Positions 1 to 6,893 of a stretch of 64,000 nucleotides of DNA are shown one piece after another. The notes under the pieces are model-generated. The model ran no database searches. It was not told where the DNA came from and saw only the letters and a list, made by a program, of their open reading frames with translations. Every line of letters starts with the position of its first letter. The stretch's first letter is position 1. The position numbers and the translations under genes are program-made. Origin of the DNA: Candidatus Hydrogenedentota bacterium (GTDB lineage: Bacteria > Hydrogenedentota > Hydrogenedentia > Hydrogenedentales > JAGMZX01); assembly GCA_029556545.1 (NCBI GenBank), contig JAKQEQ010000153.1, positions 111,442 to 175,441 on the forward strand, given 5' to 3'.

Positions 1-420
1 GGCGTCGAGCAGGTGCGAGGCGGCATCGAGAGCCTCCTTCGCGTTATCCAGGCGTGCTTGCGCCACGGTCTTCTCTTCCGGACTCAGGTCGCGGGTAGTC
101 TTTTCGCCACACTGCGGAGTATTCGTGGTCACGGAGCGGTAGAACGGCGTCGCGCGCATGAGCGGTTTCGCCCATTCTTCCTTTGTGTGAATTATTGTGG
201 ATATAAGTTCCCCGGATTCGAGTTCGAGACCATACAATGCGTCACGCAGACCGCCTTCGAGGTTCCGCGTCATTTCACGTTCCACTAACACCAGGAAATC
301 CCAATCCGAGTCGGGCTGGGCGTCGCCGCGGGCGCGCGATCCATAGAGGATGACCTGCGCGTTCGGGTCGAACCGCAGTACCGCGGCCTTCACGGCCTGT
401 ATGAGTTCCTGGTCGGTCAT
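1..420 (-). CDS. MNT-type nucleotidyltransferase continuing in frame into a HEPN domain (partial, cut by window edge)
   Basis: The frame is open from the ATG at 420 to the window edge, so only about 140 codons are visible. Residues 27-32 GSRARG and the acidic pair D39/D41 (SDWDFL) form the active site of an MNT minimal nucleotidyltransferase. That domain would normally end near residue 100 (FYRSVTTN). Here the same frame runs on into DLSPEEKTVAQARLDNAKEA, which resembles the first helix of a HEPN protein. In known HEPN-MNT pairs the MNT antitoxin modifies and silences the HEPN RNase, usually as two overlapping genes; a single chain is less usual. An in-frame ATG at 468 would add 16 residues. 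Neither start has a strong ribosome-binding site. The nucleotidyltransferase call is firm; the HEPN call rests on one helix. Confidence 0.72.
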   Translation of the reverse strand, partial: MTDQELIQAVKAAVLRFDPNAQVILYGSRARGDAQPDSDWDFLVLVEREMTRNLEGGLRDALYGLELESGELISTIIHTKEEWAKPLMRATPFYRSVTTNTPQCGEKTTRDLSPEEKTVAQARLDNAKEALDAASHLLDA

Positions 421-473
421 CGGGCCTTCGCTACTTTCCAATACGACACGCTTCACATTATACGGCATGCTGC

Positions 474-494
474 GGCACGGGCGTCTCGCCCGTG
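474..494. repeat. 21-bp GC palindrome, copy 1
   Basis: Read on the minus strand, this copy contains arms CACGGGCG and CGCCCGTG around a 3-base loop AGA, followed by CC. The identical 21 bases occur at 34692-34712 inside a coding sequence. It lies just upstream of the MNT-HEPN gene and next to a second hairpin element at 501-557. Confidence 0.75.
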
Positions 495-500
495 ATTCAG

Positions 501-557
501 GTTTGTAGTTCAACCTTCAGGTTGTCTTGAAGACAGGCTAAAGCCAGAACTACGAAC
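501..557. repeat. 57-bp imperfect inverted repeat
   Basis: The ends GTTTGTAGTTC (501-511) and GAACTACGAAC (547-557) are complementary at 10 of 11 positions, and the interior (AACCTTCAGG, CAGGCTAAAG) can extend the hairpin. It occupies the gap between the leuC stop and the MNT-HEPN gene. It could act as a bidirectional terminator, but its form suggests a dispersed palindromic repeat. Only one copy is seen in this window. Confidence 0.55.
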
Positions 558-561
558 GTGG

Positions 562-1971
562 TTACTTGTACTCCCATTCGCGGATGTCGACGAAGCGGCC
601 TTTGATCGCCGCGGCGACGGCCATGCCCGGGCTGACGAGGTGCGTGCGGCCGCCTTTGCCCTGGCGTCCCTCGAAATTGCGGTTCGAGGTCGAGGCGCAG
701 CGGTCGCCGGGGTTGAGCCGGTCCTCGTTCATGGCGAGGCGCATGCTGCACCCGGCCTCGCGCCACTCGAAGCCCGCTTCCCGGAACACCTTGTCCAGTC
801 CCTCGGCCTCGGCCTGTTCCTTCACGTGTTGCGAACCCGGCACAACGAGGGCCTGCTCGATGGCCGCGTGGACCTTGTAGCCCTTCGCGACGGCCGCCGC
901 CGCGCGCAAGTCCTCGATGCGCGCGTTCGTACACGAGCCCAGGAACATCTTGTTGATCGCAATCTCGGTGATCGGCGTTCCCTCGTCGAGGCCCATGTAT
1001 TGCAGCGCCTTTTCATAGGCGAGCCGCGTATTGGCGTCGGCCGTCTCCGCGAGCACGGGCGTACGGCCGCGGACACCCGTCACCATGCCGGGCGACGTGC
1101 CCCAGGTGACCTGGGGCTCGATATTCCGCGCGTCCAGTTCGACGACGCGGTCATACGCGCAGCCGGAATCGGACGCCCACGACAGCCACGACGCCGCGAG
1201 CTGCTTCCACGGCGTATCCTTCGGCAGGTAAGGACGGCCCTCGAGGTACGCCGCCGTCTTCTCGTCCGGCGAGATGAGCCCCGCGCGCGCGCCCGCCTCG
1301 ATGCTCATGTTGCACACGGTCATGCGCCCTTCCATCGACAACCCGCGGATCGCCTCGCCCGTGTACTCGATGACGTAGCCGGTGCCGCCCGCCGTGCCGA
1401 TCTCGCCGATGATCGCCAAAACGATGTCTTTCGCCGTAATGCCGCTGGGCAGCGCGCCGCCGACCCGCACCTCCATCGTCTTCGAGGGCTTCTGGAGCAG
1501 CGTCTGCGTCGCGAGCACGTGCTCGACCTCGCTGGTGCCGATGCCAAACGCCAGCGCGCCGAACGCGCCGTGCGTCGAGGTGTGCGAATCGCCGCAGACG
1601 ATGGTCATGCCCGGTTGCGTCAGCCCGAGTTCCGGCCCGATGACGTGGACGATGCCGTTGCGCCGGTCGTACATGTCGAAGAGCGCGATGCCGGACTCCT
1701 TGCAGTTGGCCGCGAGTTTCTCGACCTGCTGCTTTGACAGGGGGTCGGCGATGGGCCGTGCTCGGTCCGTCGTCGGGATGTTGTGGTCCATCGTCGCGAA
1801 GGTCAACTCGGGGCGCCGCACGGTGCGGCCCGCGAGGCGCAGCCCCTCGAACGCCTGCGGCGACGTTACCTCGTGGACGTAGTGCCGGTCGATGTACAGA
1901 ATCGCGTCTTGACCCTCGGGCGCATGGACCAGATGGGCCGCCCATATCTTCTCGTAGATGTTCTTCGGCAT
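562..1971 (-). CDS. leuC: 3-isopropylmalate dehydratase large subunit
   Basis: This is the aconitase-family large subunit that isomerises 2- to 3-isopropylmalate in leucine synthesis, acting with LeuD in the cytoplasm. The 469 residues match the usual LeuC length. Visible hallmarks are [20 protein letters not shown], the cluster-ligand stretch [14 protein letters not shown], and [16 protein letters not shown] near the C-terminus. The start at 1971 ([10 protein letters not shown]) has AGGA about 8 bases upstream; the longer frame to 2031 overlaps tag and is not needed. One feature is odd. The motif that carries two [4Fe-4S] ligands in LeuC (GCSMCLAMN in E. coli) reads GCSMRLAMN, so the third ligand, residue 411, is Arg (CGC for TGC). 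No leuD is adjacent. The gene follows tag by 26 bp and may be cotranscribed with it. Activity is doubtful unless the Arg is an assembly error. Confidence 0.93.
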   Translation of the reverse strand: MPKNIYEKIWAAHLVHAPEGQDAILYIDRHYVHEVTSPQAFEGLRLAGRTVRRPELTFATMDHNIPTTDRARPIADPLSKQQVEKLAANCKESGIALFDMYDRRNGIVHVIGPELGLTQPGMTIVCGDSHTSTHGAFGALAFGIGTSEVEHVLATQTLLQKPSKTMEVRVGGALPSGITAKDIVLAIIGEIGTAGGTGYVIEYTGEAIRGLSMEGRMTVCNMSIEAGARAGLISPDEKTAAYLEGRPYLPKDTPWKQLAASWLSWASDSGCAYDRVVELDARNIEPQVTWGTSPGMVTGVRGRTPVLAETADANTRLAYEKALQYMGLDEGTPITEIAINKMFLGSCTNARIEDLRAAAAVAKGYKVHAAIEQALVVPGSQHVKEQAEAEGLDKVFREAGFEWREAGCSMRLAMNEDRLNPGDRCASTSNRNFEGRQGKGGRTHLVSPGMAVAAAIKGRFVDIREWEYK

Positions 1972-1997
1972 GAAATCCTGCAACCTTTCCCGCGGCG

Positions 1998-2576
1998 TCA
2001 CCGCGCCGCCAGTTCCTTGAAACGAAAACAATCCGTCGTATGATCGTTTACCAGACCCGTGGCCTGGAGATGAGCGTAAATCACCGTGCTGCCCACGAAG
2101 CGAAAGCCGCGTCGTTTCAGGTCCTTGCTCACCGCGTCGGACAAGGGCGTTTTCGCGGGCAAGTCCCGCATCGACTTCCAGCGGTTGACGACGGGCGCGC
2201 CGTCGACGAAGCGCCAGATGTAGGCGTCGAAACTGCCGAACTCCTCTTGCACGCGCAGGAACATCCGCGCGTTGTTCACCGCCGACGTGATTTTGAGCCG
2301 ATTGCGGATCAGCCCTCGGTCAAGGAGGAGCGCTTCGATCTTCGCGTCCGTGAATCGCGCGATCTTATGCGCATCCCAGTTGCAGAACGCCTTGCGGTAG
2401 TTCTCGCGTTTGCGCAACACCGTCGCCCAACTCAAGCCCGCCTGCGCCGCTTCGAGCGTGAGGAACGCGAAGTGTTTCCGATCGTCATGTACCGGCACGC
2501 CCCACTCCTCGTCATGGTAGCGCACATAGAAGTCCGGTTGCCCCGCGGCCCAGGCACAGCGTGTCCGTTCCTTCAT
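1998..2576 (-). CDS. tag: DNA-3-methyladenine glycosylase I
   Basis: This base-excision repair enzyme removes 3-methyladenine from alkylated DNA. The 192 residues cover the whole Tag fold: an N-terminal RCAW segment, [33 protein letters not shown], and the C-terminal LVNDHTTDC. The early Cys and His together with the late His and Cys correspond to the zinc site of E. coli Tag. The start is the ATG at 2576, with GAGG about 12 bases upstream; a TTG lies one codon earlier. It lies between hypB and leuC on the same strand with short gaps, so it may be transcribed with either. Confidence 0.95.
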   Translation of the reverse strand: MKERTRCAWAAGQPDFYVRYHDEEWGVPVHDDRKHFAFLTLEAAQAGLSWATVLRKRENYRKAFCNWDAHKIARFTDAKIEALLLDRGLIRNRLKITSAVNNARMFLRVQEEFGSFDAYIWRFVDGAPVVNRWKSMRDLPAKTPLSDAVSKDLKRRGFRFVGSTVIYAHLQATGLVNDHTTDCFRFKELAAR

Positions 2577-2663
2577 CAATCCATATCGCCTCTTGTGTTA
2601 TGTAACAAACCCGTATTCCGCCCGACCTTCGGACAGGCCGCGTGCGGTCCCTGTTCCCGAGGG

Positions 2664-3323
2664 TCAGCGGACGGCGTCCGCGGGGCCGAGCGCGCGGAGC
2701 CAGTCGGCCCAGGCGTCCACGCCTTCGCCGGTGCGGCACGAGACATCGAGCACGGGCACGCCCGGCTGTAGTTTCTCGACGTACTCGCGGAATCGGGCAA
2801 CGTCAAAATCGACGTGCGGCAGGAGGTCAATCTTGTTGAGGACCACGAGGTCCGCGCACCGGAAGAGCTTCGGGTACTTGGCGGGCTTGTCGTGGCCTTC
2901 GGTCACGCTGACGACGGCGACCCGCTTGTCTTCGCCGAGGTCGAACGAGACCGGACACACGAGATTGCCGACGTTCTCGATGACCAGGAGGTCGCCCGGG
3001 GCGAGGTCGAGTTGTTCGAGGGCGCGCAACACGAGGTTGGCCTCGAGGTGGCAGCCGCCCGCCGTGTTGATCTGCACCACCGGCGCGCCCGTTGCGGCGA
3101 TGCGTTCCGCGTCGAGCGTGGTGTCCGGGTCGCCTTCGATCACCTGGATGCGCCGCGCCGCGCCGAGCGCCTCGACGGCCCGCTCGATGAGCGTGGTCTT
3201 GCCGGAGCCCGGCGCGCTGATCATGTTGACGGTCGCCACGCCGAGGGGACGCAAGCGATCGCGCACCGCCTGCGCCAGTTCGTCATTGACTTTCAGCACC
3301 TTCTCAACGACCCGGATTTCCAC
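2664..3323 (-). CDS. hypB: Hydrogenase nickel-incorporation GTPase HypB
   Basis: HypB is the GTPase that, with HypA, loads nickel into the large subunit of [NiFe] hydrogenases. The SIMIBI-class motifs are clear: P-loop SAPGSGKTTL (residues 36-45), EGDPDT, the metal-site region NTAGGCHLEANL with the conserved Cys-His pair, NVGNLVCPVSFDLGE, and the guanine motif NKIDL. At 219 residues it lacks the His-rich N-terminal nickel store of some HypB proteins. The start is a GTG preceded by AGGAGA. It is the last gene of a compact cluster with hypA and a maturation protease; hypC, D, E and F are not in the window. It is intact and probably functional, so a nickel hydrogenase or urease client should exist somewhere in the genome. 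Confidence 0.96.
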   Translation of the reverse strand: MEIRVVEKVLKVNDELAQAVRDRLRPLGVATVNMISAPGSGKTTLIERAVEALGAARRIQVIEGDPDTTLDAERIAATGAPVVQINTAGGCHLEANLVLRALEQLDLAPGDLLVIENVGNLVCPVSFDLGEDKRVAVVSVTEGHDKPAKYPKLFRCADLVVLNKIDLLPHVDFDVARFREYVEKLQPGVPVLDVSCRTGEGVDAWADWLRALGPADAVR

Positions 3324-3343
3324 GGGATTCTCTCCTCATTGCG

Positions 3344-3691
3344 TTATGTCTCATCGAGCACGACCGATTCCAGCACCAGTTCGTCCCCGGCCAGAACGCG
3401 CCCGCCGGCGGCCGCGCACTCCGGGCAGACCCAGAACAGGTCCTCCGGCTCGAATTGCGCATCGCAGGCCGCGCAGGCGATCCGCGCGGGAACGGCGCGC
3501 CACTCGAACGCGGCGTCTTCCGCGAGCGTGCCTTGCACCGCGGCTTGAAAGGCGAATTCGAGGACCTCGGGCTCGACCTGCTGCAGCGCGCCGATGGCGA
3601 CACGGACCCGCGAGACCGGCAGATGGCCGTGCTCGACCGCGATGGCGAGGGCGCGCTCGAGAATGTTCTCGACTATGCTGAATTCGTGCAT
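3344..3691 (-). CDS. hypA: Hydrogenase nickel metallochaperone HypA
   Basis: HypA delivers nickel for [NiFe] hydrogenase maturation. The protein begins MHEFSIVENIL, with His2 being the nickel ligand of the family. It has 115 residues, the normal length. The zinc site is two CxxC pairs: CAAC (around residue 73) and CPEC (around residue 89). It starts 6 bp after the stop of the protease gene and is followed 20 bp later by hypB, so the three are one transcription unit. Confidence 0.96.
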   Translation of the reverse strand: MHEFSIVENILERALAIAVEHGHLPVSRVRVAIGALQQVEPEVLEFAFQAAVQGTLAEDAAFEWRAVPARIACAACDAQFEPEDLFWVCPECAAAGGRVLAGDELVLESVVLDET

Positions 3692-3697
3692 GGACCG

Positions 3698-4282
3698 TTA
3701 CTTCGCGGGCGCGCCGTTGCGGGCTTTCGTCGACAAGTGCTCGAACAGCGCGCGCTCCGCAAGGCTGCGGATTTCCGCGAGCGCCCGCGAGGTCAACTCC
3801 TGCAGGGCGCGCCGCGCGGGCGTCGAGAGGTCGTCGCCTTCGTTAAACGAAGCGCCCTCGAGACTGTACACGACCATGCGCGCCGGCAGCCGCCCGATGC
3901 GCCGCGCGGCCTCGATGGCCTCCGCGATGCCGAAGGGATGCCCGAACGAACGGAAGAACCGCCGTGGCACTTCTTCGACGGTGGCCTCGAACCGGTGGAG
4001 CGTTCCGGCCGGCGCGCCCGACCGGGACGCGCCGAAAAGAAAGACGCCGTCTCCGGGCGCCCATAGCTGCATCAGCGCCGCGCCCTCGCCGCTGTGCTCG
4101 AAGATACGAACCGCTTCGGGCCACCGCGCGCGCACGGCGCGGGCCACGTGCAGCCCCACGCTTTCGTCGCCGTGGTCGGCGCGCCCAACGCCAATCGTGA
4201 GAATCCGTTGCACCCGATCCGGCACGCGCGGGCGCGTGCGGGTGTTTGCGCCATTGACGGTGGATTCCGGTGACACGGCCAT
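3698..4282 (-). CDS. Hydrogenase maturation protease (peptidase M52 family)
   Basis: M52 endopeptidases clip the C-terminal tail of the [NiFe] large subunit after nickel insertion. After a 26-residue N-terminal extension the fold starts at RILTIGVGRADHGDESVGLH, matching the family signature GxGNxLxxDDGxG but with RADHGDE in place of NLLxxDD. The later VYSLEGASFNEGDDLS matches the loop that follows the core sheet in this family. At 194 residues it is slightly long because of the extension. It lies 30 bp downstream of the gamma-like subunit and 6 bp upstream of hypA. Family placement is good; the client large subunit that normally precedes it is missing here. Confidence 0.85.
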   Translation of the reverse strand: MAVSPESTVNGANTRTRPRVPDRVQRILTIGVGRADHGDESVGLHVARAVRARWPEAVRIFEHSGEGAALMQLWAPGDGVFLFGASRSGAPAGTLHRFEATVEEVPRRFFRSFGHPFGIAEAIEAARRIGRLPARMVVYSLEGASFNEGDDLSTPARRALQELTSRALAEIRSLAERALFEHLSTKARNGAPAK

Positions 4283-4312
4283 GCCGATATTTCCGCTTTG
4301 GCTCCTCGCGCG

Positions 4313-5143
4313 TTACTCGCGCGCGGCGAGAAACTGCTCGACCTCGTCGAAACGGAATACAGGGCCGGTAAGGCCGCTCTTTTCCGCGTCGCAGGTCGCA
4401 ATCTCGCGCACGCCGCGCTTCAGGTCGCGCTGCATGTAGACAAACTGCCAATCCTTGCGCACGCCGCGCCGGTGCAGCGCCTCGACGGCGTAAGTCATCA
4501 TCACCTCCGGGCCCGCGATGTACGCGACGGCGTAGTACGGGTCGAACGGGGCGCGCGGGATAAGGTTCGTGAACACGCCCACGGGGCCGTGCCAGTCGCG
4601 CGACGCGCGATCGACCGTGACGAGCACCTCCATGTCGAAGCGGCCCCGCCACCGCTCGAGTTCCTTGCGATAAAGGATGTCCTCGGGCGTGCGCGCGCCA
4701 TACAGGACCGTGGTGTGGCCGTAGCGCTCACGCTGCCGGATAAGGGCGTGCACCAGGGGACGCATGGGCGCCAGCCCGATGCCGCCCGCCACAATCACCA
4801 CGTCGTTTTCCTCCGCGGGTTCGAGGGGCCAGCCCGCGCCGAAGGGGCCGCTCACCGTGATCTCCGCGCCCGCGTCCAGCCCGCACAGCGCCTCGGTCAC
4901 GCGACCGACCGCGCGCACCGTGTGAAGGAGCACGTCCGGCGCGTCAGGATGCACGCAAATCGCCATGGCGGCGGCCCCCACGTTGTTTACGTGAACCATA
5001 TTGTACTGGCCCGGCGCGAAATCCGGGACCGCGCCGCCGTCCGCGCGGACCAACTCCAGCGTGGCGGTATCCGGCGTCTCGGGGACTACGGACCGGATGC
5101 GGTAGATTGTCTTGTTTGCCTTTTCCTGTTGCGGCGTACTCAT
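4313..5143 (-). CDS. Hydrogenase/sulfhydrogenase gamma-type FAD/NAD(P)-binding subunit with a degraded iron-sulfur tail
   Basis: This ferredoxin-reductase-like electron-transfer subunit belongs to group 3 [NiFe] hydrogenases. It has an N-terminal FAD barrel (PGQYNMVHV near residue 44), the nucleotide-binding motif VIVAGGIGLAPMRPL (around residues 116-130) and YGARTPEDILYRKEL. Relatives end with a four-Cys [2Fe-2S] segment of the pattern ERRMKCGxGxCGxC. The aligned segment here reads QRDLKRGVREIATCDAEK, so the first Cys is Arg, the second is lost and only one obvious Cys remains. The following GPVFRFDEVEQFL is conserved, so the frame is intact. It lies 20 bp downstream of a cNMP-binding gene, as in complete hydrogenase operons. 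The expected next genes, the small and large subunits, are absent. Confidence 0.86.
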   Translation of the reverse strand: MSTPQQEKANKTIYRIRSVVPETPDTATLELVRADGGAVPDFAPGQYNMVHVNNVGAAAMAICVHPDAPDVLLHTVRAVGRVTEALCGLDAGAEITVSGPFGAGWPLEPAEENDVVIVAGGIGLAPMRPLVHALIRQRERYGHTTVLYGARTPEDILYRKELERWRGRFDMEVLVTVDRASRDWHGPVGVFTNLIPRAPFDPYYAVAYIAGPEVMMTYAVEALHRRGVRKDWQFVYMQRDLKRGVREIATCDAEKSGLTGPVFRFDEVEQFLAARE

Positions 5144-5163
5144 GCTGTTGCCCTTTCAGGACG

Positions 5164-5628
5164 CTAGGCGTACATGTCGCTCATTTGGAGCAGGACCGCG
5201 GAGAGCCTTCCCGTGAAGACCGCCAGGAACCGCTTAATGATCTCGTAGCCGAACTCATGATCGGCCTCGAGGGCGTCGCGGAAGGCGGCGGCGTCAATCG
5301 CCAGCATGCGCGTTAACTGCGTGGCCCGGGCGTCGAAGCGCCACTGATACGGCGGCACCAGCCAGGAACACCCGAGGACACCGTGCCGGTCGATGGTGTG
5401 GAGGACAATGGACCCTCCCCGGTGGGGCTCGAAGACCTCGAGGGCAACCTGGCCCTGGCGGATCAGATAGCAGTGGGTCGCCTGACCGCCCGCCCGGAAT
5501 ACGTACTCGCCCGCCGGGAAACTCTCGAGGATAACGTGGGGCGTCAGCCGCGCCAGATACTCCGGTGGTATTCCCTTGAAGAACTCGTGTTCGGCCAACA
5601 GTTGTTTGATCTCGTCCACGGATGACAT
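5164..5628 (-). CDS. Cyclic nucleotide-binding domain protein of the hydrogenase cluster
   Basis: This 154-residue protein is a single CRP-like cNMP-binding domain without a DNA-binding helix-turn-helix. It opens LAEHEFFKGIPPEYLARL and has the barrel segments FPAGEYVFRAGG, CYLIRQGQVAL and LGCSWLVPPYQWRFDARA. The phosphate-binding cassette is not canonical: there is no GExxL..RxA, only a WxFDARA-like tail. Such proteins head many group 3 [NiFe] hydrogenase operons, directly before the gamma subunit, as here. The start has AGAGGGAA 9 bases upstream. It is the first gene of the minus-strand cluster and is divergent from the PAC2 gene. Its ligand and role are not evident. Confidence 0.88.
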   Translation of the reverse strand: MSSVDEIKQLLAEHEFFKGIPPEYLARLTPHVILESFPAGEYVFRAGGQATHCYLIRQGQVALEVFEPHRGGSIVLHTIDRHGVLGCSWLVPPYQWRFDARATQLTRMLAIDAAAFRDALEADHEFGYEIIKRFLAVFTGRLSAVLLQMSDMYA

Positions 5629-5941
5629 CGCGCGCGTTTCCCTCTACTGCCGGACCCGTTTCCCGTTCCCGCTTTCTCCGTTGCCCGGACACTCGACGGA
5701 GGCCGTCCGCAGGCTGAACTATAAACGGGACGGAACGCAAGTATACCCGCAATCGCCCGCGAAACGAAATACGTGCCCCGGTACCAGACACTCCCACAAA
5801 CGGCGGCCCGTCCCTCCGAGAAACCCGAAATACAGGGGGGTAAACCCGCCGCCGCTTGCAGGATTCGCGATTCTGCGTTACAGTTTAGGCAGACGATAAC
5901 AGGGCTGTGCCGCGGATGACATCGAGGCATAGCGTGGAATT
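5629..5941. other. Divergent intergenic region
   Basis: These 313 bp separate the divergent hydrogenase cluster and PAC2 gene and should hold both promoters. A weak plus-strand promoter is marked separately. On the minus strand the AT-richest part is around 5723-5755, with TATA-like hexamers but no convincing -35 element. No ORF here has a start site or homology I recognise. Confidence 0.6.
5856..5884 (+). promoter_or_regulatory. Possible sigma70-type promoter for the PAC2 gene
   Basis: TTGCAG (5856-5861) and TACAGT (5879-5884) are separated by 17 bases, about 58 bases before the ATG at 5942. Both hexamers are imperfect, so this is tentative. Confidence 0.3.
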
Positions 5942-6808
5942 ATGGCGCTCCCACTGACCATATATCGCGAACCGAGCTTCTCCGAGGCCCGGCTCGTGAT
6001 GGGATTCTCCGGCTGGATGGACGGCGGCGAGGTCTCGACGGGGACCGTCGAGTATCTCGTGTCGCGTTTTCAGACTGTCGAGTTCGCACAGATTCAGCCG
6101 CAGGACTTCTTCGTGTACAACGTTCCCGGCCCGATGGAGGTGGCCGCCCTGTTCCGGCCGCAGGCGCGCATCGAGAACGGGGTCGTCGCGGCGGTCGAGG
6201 AGCCGGCTAATGCGTTCCACGGTTGCCCCGAGCACAATCTTATCCTCTTCGCGGGCCGCGAGCCGAATGTTCGATGGAAGGCCTACGCGGACTGCATTCT
6301 CCACGTGGCCGCCACCTTCGGCGTAACGAAAATCTACTTCGTCGGCAGCGTCGCGGGGATCGCGCCGCATACCCGCATGCCCCGGTTCTTCTGTTCCGTC
6401 TCGGAGCCGTCCATGACGCCGCTCCTGCAGCAATACGGGCTCGAACCGTCGAACTACGCGGGGCCGGCCGGCTTCGTCACGTACCTGACCACGCGGTGCC
6501 CGCAGTACGGAATCGAGATGATGAACGTGGTGGCGGAAGTCCCGGCTTACGTTCAGGGGCGCAACGTGAAGTGCATCGAGGCGACGATTCACAAGCTGGG
6601 CGAGCTGCTCGACATCAGCATCCACACGGACGACCTGCACTTCATGAGCGTCGAATTCGAGAAACAACTGAGCAAGATCATTCGTAAGCGCCCGGAACTC
6701 GCGGAACTCATCGGCAAGATCGAGCACGACTACGACCGCCAGGTCGTCGATACGCAAATGGCCGACCTGAAAGCTTGGTTCGAGAAGCAGGACATCCGGC
6801 TCGACTGA
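5942..6808 (+). CDS. PAC2 family (proteasome-assembly-chaperone-like) protein
   Basis: This 288-residue cytoplasmic protein starts with a PAC2-type signature: a short strand, then LVMGFSGWMDGGEVSTGTVE (residues 19-38), followed by the segment VYNVPGPMEVAALFRP. The mid-region TKIYFVGSVAGIAPHTRMPRF and PAGFVTYLTTRCPQYGIEMM are typical of bacterial PAC2 proteins, whose role is unknown although the eukaryotic namesakes assemble proteasomes. The C-terminal third is a charged helical region (FEKQLSKIIRKRPELAELIG). It stands alone, 85 bp before the transporter gene on the same strand. Confidence 0.88.
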   Translation: MALPLTIYREPSFSEARLVMGFSGWMDGGEVSTGTVEYLVSRFQTVEFAQIQPQDFFVYNVPGPMEVAALFRPQARIENGVVAAVEEPANAFHGCPEHNLILFAGREPNVRWKAYADCILHVAATFGVTKIYFVGSVAGIAPHTRMPRFFCSVSEPSMTPLLQQYGLEPSNYAGPAGFVTYLTTRCPQYGIEMMNVVAEVPAYVQGRNVKCIEATIHKLGELLDISIHTDDLHFMSVEFEKQLSKIIRKRPELAELIGKIEHDYDRQVVDTQMADLKAWFEKQDIRLD

Positions 6809-6893
6809 GCGCGGCGACGCGCCCGCTCGCCGCGCGCCGTACCGATGCGCTATCATAGGCGTCGCGCACGGTTTCCACTACGCGGATGTACCC

